Part shown: in pieces, positions 7,732 through 14,276 of the stretch | How positions within the stretch are numbered: the stretch's first letter is position 1 | Layout of the letters: each line of letters begins with the position of its first letter | DNA from: Prevotellaceae bacterium UBA4301 | Lineage (GTDB): Bacteria > Bacteroidota > Bacteroidia > Bacteroidales > Bacteroidaceae | DNA length: 23,751 nt | Assembly (NCBI GenBank): GCA_002395775.1 | Contig: DGUV01000044.1 | Location: 1 to 23,751 of the forward strand | Direction of reading: 5' to 3' | The notes under the pieces: generated by a model | Told to the model about the DNA's origin: nothing | Seen by the model: the letters and a program-made list of their open reading frames with translations, nothing else | The model's database searches: none | Position numbers and translations under genes: made by a program

Positions 7732-8765
7732 AGCACCAGATCAGCCATACACTGAAGCTCTGCCTCATGGCACTGGCCACCCTCCTGCCACTGGCCTGCG
7801 TCAACGAAGACCCTTTCGACAACACACCCGAAGGGAACTTCGAGGCCCTGTGGAAAATTATCGACGAGCACTACTGCTTCCTCGACTACAAGCAGAAGGC
7901 CATAGGCCTCCACTGGGAAGAAGTATATGGCAGATACAAGAAGCGCATTTCGCCCACAATGACGAATGCCCAGCTGCAGGAGGTGCTTACCGACATGCTA
8001 TCGGAATTGCGCGACGGACATGTCAACCTCTACACCTCGGCCGACGTCTCACGCTACTGGAGCTGGTTTGAGGACTATCCGCGCAACTGGACACAACAAC
8101 TGCGCGACCATTATCTGGGCACCGACTACAAGATTGCCGCAGGCATAAAATACCGCATCCTGGACGACAACGTCGGCCTGCTGGTCTATGAATCGTTCGG
8201 CTCGGCCGTGGGCGAAGGCAATCTGGACGACGTCATGCACTACCTGCGCTCGTGCCAGGGCCTCATCATCGACGTGCGCGGCAACACGGGCGGCACACTC
8301 ACCTATGCCGAACGCCTTTCGCAGCGCCTCACCAACGAACGTCTGCTCGTGGGATACAGCCAATACAAGACAGGGAAGGGCCACAACGATTTTTCTGCCC
8401 CTCGAGCCGAATACCTCGAACCGTCGGAAGGCGTAAGATGGCAAAAGGGCGTAGTTGTCCTTCAAAACCGCGAGTGCTACTCTGCTTGCAACATTTTCAT
8501 AAGGAACGCGCACGCCTGCGAGAGAGTGACCACCCTGGGCGACTGCTCAGGCGGCGGTTCGGGCATGCCCTTCTCGTCAGAACTGCCCAACGGTTGGTCG
8601 GTGCGCTTCAGTGCCAGTCCCTCGCTGGACAAGGACATGCAGCACATCGAGTTCGGCATCGAGCCCGACATTCCTTGCCAGCTGGATTCGGCTGACGTCA
8701 GTCGTGGTCGCGACACCCTGATAGAGGAAGCCCGCAAATTACTGAAAGAACTTCACGCACACTGA
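7728..8765 (+). CDS. S41-family peptidase-like lipoprotein
   Basis: A serine peptidase-like protein of the C-terminal-processing/tricorn group (345 residues). The signal ends LLPLAC, giving Cys24 as lipidation site, so it is probably in the periplasm or outer membrane. Family markers in order are the helical N-terminal bundle, ELRDGHVNLY with His98, the substrate-binding strand IDVRGNTGG (181-189), VVVLQNRECYSACNIF with candidate nucleophile Ser252, and GDCSGGGSGMPF. No lysine sits about 25 residues after Ser252, where CtpA-type enzymes carry the general base. A tricorn-like triad using His98 therefore fits better than a Ser/Lys dyad. I see no obvious PDZ domain. It overlaps the preceding gene by four bases and is probably the last gene of the parC unit. 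The substrate is unknown. Confidence 0.88.
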   Translation: MKHQISHTLKLCLMALATLLPLACVNEDPFDNTPEGNFEALWKIIDEHYCFLDYKQKAIGLHWEEVYGRYKKRISPTMTNAQLQEVLTDMLSELRDGHVNLYTSADVSRYWSWFEDYPRNWTQQLRDHYLGTDYKIAAGIKYRILDDNVGLLVYESFGSAVGEGNLDDVMHYLRSCQGLIIDVRGNTGGTLTYAERLSQRLTNERLLVGYSQYKTGKGHNDFSAPRAEYLEPSEGVRWQKGVVVLQNRECYSACNIFIRNAHACERVTTLGDCSGGGSGMPFSSELPNGWSVRFSASPSLDKDMQHIEFGIEPDIPCQLDSADVSRGRDTLIEEARKLLKELHAH

Positions 8766-8794
8766 GGGCGGGTAAGTGAGAGGTAGCAGGCAAA

Positions 8795-8825
8795 CGAAAG
8801 AGGGAACCACGAAAAGGTTCCCTCT
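8795..8825 (-). terminator. Terminator of the tRNA-Leu transcript
   Basis: AGAGGGAACC at 8799-8808 pairs perfectly with GGTTCCCTCT at 8816-8825 around a 7-base loop. On the minus strand the stem is followed by a T-rich tail (TTTCG then TTTG), while the plus-strand flank is not T-rich. This fits termination of the leftward tRNA transcript just past its 3' end. Confidence 0.75.
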
Positions 8826-8829
8826 GAAG

Positions 8830-8911
8830 TACGCCTGATAAGACTCGAACTTACACGCCCGAAGGCACCAGATCCTAAGTCTGGCGTGTCTACCAATTCC
8901 ACCACAAGCGC
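8830..8911 (-). tRNA. tRNA-Leu, anticodon UAG
   Basis: The minus strand folds as a class II tRNA. The acceptor 5' strand is GCGCTTG (8911-8905), followed by the D-arm GTGGAATTGGTAGAC. The anticodon stem CCAGA/TCTGG holds the loop CTTAGGA (anticodon TAG). A long variable arm closes on TTCG. The T-loop TTCGAGT has GTAAG/CTTAT stems, and the 3' acceptor strand is CAGGCGT. Discriminator A is at 8830; CCA is not encoded. The first acceptor pair is a G-U wobble. It decodes CUN leucine codons. Promoter and terminator are both visible. Confidence 0.95.
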
Positions 8912-8922
8912 AGAACTTCGGT

Positions 8923-8955
8923 GCAAAAGTACTCGATTTCCCCGAAATGACCAAA
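8923..8955 (-). promoter_or_regulatory. Promoter of tRNA-Leu
   Basis: On the minus strand TTTG (8955-8952), a 20-bp spacer and TACTTTTG (8931-8924) match the Bacteroidetes -33/-7 pattern. The -7 box is 12 bp from the tRNA 5' end. Confidence 0.75.
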
Positions 8956-8970
8956 TAAAAGCCCCATCAA

Positions 8971-9002
8971 TTTGCACGACACAGTTTTTCTCCTTAACTT
9001 TA
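8971..9002 (+). promoter_or_regulatory. Promoter of the first GH18 gene (start of PUL)
   Basis: TTTG (8971-8974), a 20-bp spacer and TAACTTTA (8995-9002) differ from the Bacteroidetes consensus only at the last base. This gives a leader of about 20 bases before the ATG at 9029. It is divergent from the tRNA promoter. Confidence 0.6.
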
Positions 9003-9028
9003 CGAGCGAGACCAAACAAAAAAACATC

Positions 9029-11596
9029 ATGAAAAAAACACTACTGCTGCTCACCCTCATACTTGCAGTCCATGTGCAAGCACAAGTCGAGAACTACGCC
9101 ATACGGCTCGCCCAAGACGGCAGCATAGACTGCGGAATCATGCCCGAACTCAACGGGCGCGATGCCTATGCCCTGCAATTCTGGATGAATGCCGACGAGT
9201 GGACCGAAGGAGCCACACTGCTGCAACGCGGTGAAGGATTACGCATCTGGCTGAGCGGGAAGAATAAACTCACCGCAACGGTGGGCGACTGCCAACTGAC
9301 GCTGAACAGCACCTTTCTGGTACCCGACCGCTGGAACCACATCATGCTGCTGAGCGACGCCACCAAGATATACATCTACATCAATGGCAACCGTGCCAAG
9401 ACGCTCACTGCCCACTGCATCATCCCCGAAGACAACGAATCGCCCTTCGTCATCGGTGGCGACCTATATAAGGGACGAATCGACGACATTCGCATCTGGA
9501 ATACGGCTCCTATAGACACCTACAACTACTTCGTCCACACCACGCTGAACAAGTGGGTGCCCCAGCTAGACAATCTGGTGGCCTATTTCAAGGGCGACCA
9601 GGAACTGTGTCCCAACCTGGTGGACTACAAAGCCCTGTTCGACCCGTCGGCCCCGACCAACCACCACGGCATCTTATCGGCCAGCGGAGCCACACTGGAG
9701 AAGGTGACCGACAACGCAGGGTTGCCCTATCTGCTCAACGGAGCCTATTGCGACAATGCCCGATTCTACGACCGTGGCGTTGACCGCGACAAATACCTGC
9801 TCGCCAACGACCTCATCATCCTCGGCATCAATTCCTATGCCGACGGCCACCTACAATACACCTCTCCCTGCGACCATGCCACCATCGAACACGCATCGTA
9901 CCTTGCCGAGTTTGAGGGTCGCAAAGGCGTGCTCAATCTGGAAGGAGAGGGGGCCTGCATGACACTGCCCACAACCGCCTTCAACCCCACGCTCACCGAC
10001 GGAGTGGCCAGTCAGGGCTACACCTTCGAGACATGGCTCTACCTCGACGAATGGACCGAAGGAGCCTATCTCTTCCGCAGGGAAACTGACGACGGGAACC
10101 ACGGATTCTCCATAAGCCTGGGCAATGCGGAACGAAAGGAAATCATCGTGAAGGTCAACGGCAAACGCTTTGTCAATCAGGGGTGCCTGCATGCGGGCCA
10201 GTGGCAGCATCTCGCCGTCACCACCCTTCAAGGCGGCAATGCGCGGCAGACCTTCCTCTTCATGCTCAACGGAAAGGCTTACTATGCCGATGTCAATCTA
10301 TCCGACAACAGCACCAACTACACCCCAACGGGGATGGACGGATGTGTCCCCTGCATCGGTAAAGGCCTGAAAGGCAAACTCGACGAGACCGTCATCTGGG
10401 ACCAGAAGTTCACGGCAGCCGAAATCAGCACACACATGACCGGCATACCCATGCCCGCACTGAGCAAGGTGGTCACTGCCAGGCTGCTCGCACGAGGCCT
10501 TGCCTTCTACACCTACGACAACCCCCAGCAACTGGGCTACGACTCCTACTCGCAGGACGAATGGCGACGCATCATGCTCTCGGCCTACGAAGGCTACCGG
10601 GGCTATCAGGTGCGCATCTCCGTGCGTGGTCACACCAACTGGCAAACCACCATCAGCAATGCCGCCAGACGGAAAATCTTCGCAGCCGACCTGGCACGCT
10701 TGTCAGAAGGCTACGACGGAGTGGAACTGGACCTCGAATGGATGGACGGCACACAGACCAACCTCGGGCTCCTGGCCGACGACATTCTGGAAGCGCTGCC
10801 CGAAGGAAAGACCCTAATGATTTCGTGCCACGCCTACGGAGCCTACCAGTTCCCGAAAGCCAAGATCAGCAAGATTGACGGCTTCACCTTCCAGCAATAC
10901 GGCCCGCAGAACACATTCACGAAATGGAGCAACTTCACCAGTTCGTACAACAGTTTCGTGAACTATGGCTTCCCGAAAGATAAGATATATCTCTCCTACT
11001 CCACCACCACCTCAAGGGGATATGACAGCAGCGGAACGGCACAAGGCGACGTGGTGGGCGTGCGCAAAGACGGATTCCTGAACGAAGACAGCTACACACC
11101 CACCTTCGACGCCGACTACGAAACCTGTCAGTACGATGGCTACACCTACTATTTCATGGGCCCAGGCCAGGTGTATCGCCGTGCCAAACACTGCGTGGAC
11201 AACAACCTGCAAGGCATCTTCTATTGGGACTTAGGCAACGACGTCAAGACATCCAACCCCTACAGCCTGCCCAAGGCCAGCAACTATGGGCTGAACTGCA
11301 ACGTCGATTCTCTGGTGACCACTGTGACCATCAACCATCCCACACCCGTCAGCAGCACACTCGCCCCCGACGACAAGGCCAAGATACACCTGCGCGTCAG
11401 CGAAAAGGTGCTCACTGCCGACCTGCCATCCGGAGCAATCCCAAGCCGCATCGTCGTCTTCTCGCTTTTAGGCAAGCAAGTGGCCTCAAGCCACAGCAGC
11501 AGTGTCGCCATCGGAGCCCTGCCCAAAGGAGTGTACGTCGTGCGCCTCATACTGACAGACGGAACATGTGTCAACAAGAAATTCTGCAAAGAATAA
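9029..11596 (+). CDS. LamG-LamG-GH18 secreted glycosidase with T9SS tail (copy A)
   Basis: An 855-residue extracellular enzyme. GH18 members hydrolyse beta-1,4 GlcNAc linkages (chitinases and endo-beta-N-acetylglucosaminidases) by substrate-assisted catalysis. I chose the ATG at 9029, which gives a clean signal peptide (MKKTLLLLTLILAVHVQAQ); the frame is open 19 codons further upstream. Order: LamG/concanavalin-like domain (about 20-170, ending KGRIDDIRIWNTA), a second LamG (about 310-475, KLDETVIWDQKF), then GH18 (about 485-765). The catalytic strand is YDGVELDLEW: Asp563, Glu566, Asp568 and acid Glu570. Barrel strand 8 is GIFYWDLGND. The usual DxxDxDxE thus has Glu for the second Asp. The C-terminus (about 780-855; VFSLLGKQV, LPKGVYVVRL) resembles a type A T9SS sorting domain, so outer-surface display or release is likely. 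It is a paralogue of 14277-16844, with identical length and near-identical DNA in blocks. Whether it cuts chitin or N-glycans cannot be read from sequence. Confidence 0.88.
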   Translation: MKKTLLLLTLILAVHVQAQVENYAIRLAQDGSIDCGIMPELNGRDAYALQFWMNADEWTEGATLLQRGEGLRIWLSGKNKLTATVGDCQLTLNSTFLVPDRWNHIMLLSDATKIYIYINGNRAKTLTAHCIIPEDNESPFVIGGDLYKGRIDDIRIWNTAPIDTYNYFVHTTLNKWVPQLDNLVAYFKGDQELCPNLVDYKALFDPSAPTNHHGILSASGATLEKVTDNAGLPYLLNGAYCDNARFYDRGVDRDKYLLANDLIILGINSYADGHLQYTSPCDHATIEHASYLAEFEGRKGVLNLEGEGACMTLPTTAFNPTLTDGVASQGYTFETWLYLDEWTEGAYLFRRETDDGNHGFSISLGNAERKEIIVKVNGKRFVNQGCLHAGQWQHLAVTTLQGGNARQTFLFMLNGKAYYADVNLSDNSTNYTPTGMDGCVPCIGKGLKGKLDETVIWDQKFTAAEISTHMTGIPMPALSKVVTARLLARGLAFYTYDNPQQLGYDSYSQDEWRRIMLSAYEGYRGYQVRISVRGHTNWQTTISNAARRKIFAADLARLSEGYDGVELDLEWMDGTQTNLGLLADDILEALPEGKTLMISCHAYGAYQFPKAKISKIDGFTFQQYGPQNTFTKWSNFTSSYNSFVNYGFPKDKIYLSYSTTTSRGYDSSGTAQGDVVGVRKDGFLNEDSYTPTFDADYETCQYDGYTYYFMGPGQVYRRAKHCVDNNLQGIFYWDLGNDVKTSNPYSLPKASNYGLNCNVDSLVTTVTINHPTPVSSTLAPDDKAKIHLRVSEKVLTADLPSGAIPSRIVVFSLLGKQVASSHSSSVAIGALPKGVYVVRLILTDGTCVNKKFCKE
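9503..9643 (+). repeat. Near-identical block shared by the two GH18 genes (LamG1 end), copy A
   Basis: Matches 14751-14891 with about six mismatches by eye, and 9503-9558 is identical to 14751-14806. Flanking DNA in the two genes is clearly more diverged. Confidence 0.8.
10533..10916 (+). repeat. Near-identical block shared by the two GH18 genes (catalytic core), copy A
   Basis: Matches 15781-16164 with 11 mismatches by eye over 384 bp; the first 102 bp (10533-10634) are identical. It covers the catalytic DGVELDLE strand. Immediately outside both ends the genes diverge strongly, also at synonymous positions. Confidence 0.9.
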
Positions 11597-11614
11597 GAAA
11601 CTTTTGCGTAAAAA

Positions 11615-11646
11615 TTTGTTTTTGAGGAATATTCTATATAAATTTG
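11615..11646 (+). promoter_or_regulatory. Promoter of the GH16 gene
   Basis: TTTG (11615-11618), a 20-bp spacer and TAAATTTG (11639-11646) match the Bacteroidetes -33/-7 consensus, 21 bp before the ATG at 11668. The GH16 gene may therefore be transcribed separately from the GH18 gene 71 bp upstream. Confidence 0.65.
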
Positions 11647-11667
11647 TGCCATAAACTCAATAAATCC

Positions 11668-13113
11668 ATGAAGAAAGTCACTGGTATTCTGGCTCTTATA
11701 GTGTTATGTGTAATGGAATTATCCGCACAAATCAGTGTGAAAGGATATTCCCTTGTCTATTCCTCAGAGACCCCCGAACGGGCCGCCTCGCTGCTCAACC
11801 TTTCCGATGAGGAACTGGCCAACTGCACGGGCGACTTCATGAGTACCGAGAACTTTGAGCGCAACTGGTTGTATTGCCCTCGAGCCACCTCAAAGTGGAA
11901 CAAGCGCATGGCCGAAAACGACGAGGACCGGGCAAAGGTTCACCTCTGCGACAATGGCATGCTACGTATGCTGGCCCTCTCCCTGGATGGCACAGCCTCT
12001 GGCTGCATCACATCGGGCATAAAGATGAAGCAAGGCTACAAGTACGGCATCTTCGAAATCAAGGCCAAGTGCAATGCCCATAAATCGAATTTCCCGGCCG
12101 TATGGATGATGCCCTCCACCCCACATGGTGGTTGGCCCAATTGCGGTGAGATTGACATCATGGAGCAGATTGGCACAAGCACCACCGTCTATAGCACGGT
12201 GCACCTTGGTGCACGCTATGACCAGAAAGTGGGCAAGTCCTACTCCTGGAGCGGAAGTTATGGGGCTGGTGGCGGTTGGCACATCTATTCCCTGCGTTGG
12301 GACAAGACATCGCTCATCTTCTATTGCGATGGCCGGCAGGTGTTCCGCTACAACAAGGACGCTTCACTCGACCTTGAGAACCATCCCGAATATGAGCATG
12401 CCCAATTCCCCTACAACGAGGAGTTCTACATCATCCTCGACCAAGCCCTGGGATGCAATGCATGGTGGGGTGACGAAGATCCCGACCCGTCATATACCTA
12501 TGAGATGGACGTGGAGTATGTGCGCATCTGGCAAGCCCCAGAGACATACGACATCGACAAATGGTATGTTTTAAGTAACTATTCCGATCCCACACGTTAT
12601 ATGATGGTAGACGAAGATAATACCTTGACCACATCTGAAGTAACAGACCCTGCCAAAATCACTGGCAATATGATATTCACGTTGATACCTACAGATTCTG
12701 GTGGTCAATACGCAATAAAACCTTTCAGCGGTAACTGGGTTGGCTATATGGCTGACGCAAATAAACCCGTGCCCCTCAGTGTCACCCCTTCCCCATACTA
12801 CATGTTAAAAGATGCTACGAAGGGAGTCGCTTTCGACTATAATAAGAACGTGGCTTCATTGACCTATGCAGAGGGTAGCCGCGCTTTGTGTATGAATTCT
12901 AACCGCAACTATACCGTGACCACCTCTGGAACTACGAGAGATGGCTCGTGGTGGATATTGCAGGATGCCACATCCATCGCCACAGGTATTGATCCCACAC
13001 AACAGGGAAGCAACTTACAATACGTCGTTCCACGAAAAATAGTGCGTAACGGACAACTTTTGATACGAGCAGACAATAAAGAGTACTCCATCGTGGGTAC
13101 TCGAATCAGATAA
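11668..13113 (+). CDS. GH16-family beta-glucanase-like secreted enzyme
   Basis: An endo-acting glycoside hydrolase, probably cleaving beta-1,3 or mixed beta-1,3/1,4-glucan outside the cell. I chose the ATG at 11668, which directly precedes the signal peptide (MKKVTGILALIVLCVMELSAQ); the open frame begins 8 codons earlier. The catalytic jelly roll spans about 50-295 (481 residues in all). The active-site strand GEIDIMEQIG gives nucleophile Glu161, Asp163 and acid/base Glu166 in the ExDxxE spacing of laminarinase-type GH16. It is preceded by FPAVWMMP and WPNC, and the domain closes on MDVEYVRIW. Residues about 300-445 form a separate Trp/Tyr-rich beta domain, perhaps ricin-like or a binding module. 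The tail (IVRNGQLLIRADNKEYSIVGTRIR) resembles C-terminal tails of secreted Prevotella proteins. DNA becomes visibly more AT-rich from about 12555, at the domain boundary. Other GH16 activities, such as mucin O-glycan or galactan cleavage, cannot be excluded. Confidence 0.87.
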   Translation: MKKVTGILALIVLCVMELSAQISVKGYSLVYSSETPERAASLLNLSDEELANCTGDFMSTENFERNWLYCPRATSKWNKRMAENDEDRAKVHLCDNGMLRMLALSLDGTASGCITSGIKMKQGYKYGIFEIKAKCNAHKSNFPAVWMMPSTPHGGWPNCGEIDIMEQIGTSTTVYSTVHLGARYDQKVGKSYSWSGSYGAGGGWHIYSLRWDKTSLIFYCDGRQVFRYNKDASLDLENHPEYEHAQFPYNEEFYIILDQALGCNAWWGDEDPDPSYTYEMDVEYVRIWQAPETYDIDKWYVLSNYSDPTRYMMVDEDNTLTTSEVTDPAKITGNMIFTLIPTDSGGQYAIKPFSGNWVGYMADANKPVPLSVTPSPYYMLKDATKGVAFDYNKNVASLTYAEGSRALCMNSNRNYTVTTSGTTRDGSWWILQDATSIATGIDPTQQGSNLQYVVPRKIVRNGQLLIRADNKEYSIVGTRIR

Positions 13114-13159
13114 GTAGAGTGATTTTTACCTTTTTTACTAATCTTTAAAACAAAAGAGT

Positions 13160-14209
13160 ATGAAAAAATTATTACTTCTTGCAGCTACAGTATTTGTAGC
13201 CATGTCTGCCAATGCACAAGAGGTGGAGGACATCACCCCCATGGCCTATGATTTTGGCTCCAAGGAAGTCGGAATTCTCCCCATTCAGGAGTTTCTGACT
13301 GGTGCTAACCAGCCAGTCTATTTCATGCAGAACAGCGACAAGTACAACGACGGATTGTTCTTTGTGTGCGGAGGCCAGTTTGCCAACCCTGCCCAAAGCT
13401 ACGCAGCAGACCTTCAGGCAGGTGTGTCAATCGTTGATCTTGGAGGAACCGTAGGCAAGGTATTTTGTGTCAATGGCATGAACTCCAAAATCAACGAAGC
13501 GCTGAAAGAAAAGTTCAACGTTGAAGTTACATTACCCCAATGCACAGGGCCACTCAACTGGTTCAATTTTGACTGGGCTACTGACCCACAGAACACACCC
13601 ACCGTTAACAACAAGGACGTATACAATATCCGCTGCCGTATTGTATTGAATATCTATGCCAACAATATGAGTGAGAGTAACGATCTCATCAATCATGTTT
13701 ACTGCATGGATGATGCCAACAATCAACGCCCAGCTGCATCGCAATCAACAAAGGGCAACAACGTGAGCACGGGTTCAACCGTAGCCTTTGATGAATATGG
13801 CGATCCCCTGGAGGTTGACGGTTCATTGGTTTGGGACCCCAATAAGTGGCTTGTCATGGAATGGGATGCGAACTGTGCAGCAGCCGATGAGAGTGCACAG
13901 TTTGCTCCGCTGCGTATCAAGATGGAGATGAACAATGGCAATCTACAAGAAGCCACCATGTTCATCAAGGAGATAAGCTTCTCAAAGATTGAGAACAACG
14001 AAGAACCCATAGTGTCAGAAGTCAAAAAAAGCTACGAGACCTATGAGGCAGCTCCGTCAAACTATGATGCTATCAAAGACATTGCTACTGGAACAATTGA
14101 GTCCAGCAAGATGTATAATTTAAATGGCATGCAAGTTAATCCTGAGGACACTCAAAAAGGCATCTTCATTCAGCAGAAAAACGGCAAGATGGTCAAAATA
14201 GCCCGCTAA
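13160..14209 (+). CDS. Secreted protein of unknown function in the PUL
   Basis: I do not recognise this 349-residue protein. It begins with a clear signal peptide (MKKLLLLAATVFVAMSANAQ) and no lipobox. The mature part is rich in Asp, Asn and aromatics, with segments such as PLNWFNFDWATDPQ, WDPNKWLVMEWDAN and ATMFIKEISFSKIE that look like beta strands of a jelly-roll or carbohydrate-binding fold; this is inference only. The C-terminus, MYNLNGMQVNPEDTQKGIFI then QQKNGKMVKIAR, is the short sorting-like tail common in Prevotella and Bacteroides secreted proteins. It lies 46 bp after the GH16 stop, likely in the same transcript, and is followed by a strong hairpin before the second GH18 gene. A surface glycan-binding protein or an unknown enzyme are the main options; no catalytic motif is visible. 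Confidence 0.7.
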   Translation: MKKLLLLAATVFVAMSANAQEVEDITPMAYDFGSKEVGILPIQEFLTGANQPVYFMQNSDKYNDGLFFVCGGQFANPAQSYAADLQAGVSIVDLGGTVGKVFCVNGMNSKINEALKEKFNVEVTLPQCTGPLNWFNFDWATDPQNTPTVNNKDVYNIRCRIVLNIYANNMSESNDLINHVYCMDDANNQRPAASQSTKGNNVSTGSTVAFDEYGDPLEVDGSLVWDPNKWLVMEWDANCAAADESAQFAPLRIKMEMNNGNLQEATMFIKEISFSKIENNEEPIVSEVKKSYETYEAAPSNYDAIKDIATGTIESSKMYNLNGMQVNPEDTQKGIFIQQKNGKMVKIAR

Positions 14210-14220
14210 TATTCCTAGCA

Positions 14221-14253
14221 ACGAGGGTGTGCTCCATGTAAGCACACCCTCGT
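14221..14253 (+). terminator. Perfect 13-bp stem-loop between PUL genes (terminator or attenuator)
   Basis: ACGAGGGTGTGCT (14221-14233) pairs fully with AGCACACCCTCGT (14241-14253) around a 7-base loop. The following bases, ACCATTTTCCC, are only weakly T-rich. It begins 11 bp after one stop codon and ends 23 bp before the next ATG. Partial termination or an mRNA-stabilising 3' hairpin are both possible. Confidence 0.7.
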
Positions 14254-14276
14254 ACCATTTTCCCTAAATAGAAACC

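Noticed and set aside
8830..8911. tRNA-Leu as the integration site of a genomic island carrying the PUL
   Set aside because: The PUL lies on the tRNA's 5' side, whereas islands usually insert at the 3' end. I found no integrase and no repeat of the tRNA end beyond the PUL.
10500..10817. Short alternative-frame open frames conserved between both GH18 genes (for example 10561-10878 and 15809-16117)
   Set aside because: They are conserved only because the underlying DNA block is nearly identical; no start context or family motif supports them.
13114..13159. A promoter before the unknown secreted gene
   Set aside because: CTAATCTTTAAA resembles a -7 box, but the TA-to-TTT spacing is wrong and no TTTG lies at the right distance. 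Read-through from the GH16 promoter is simpler.
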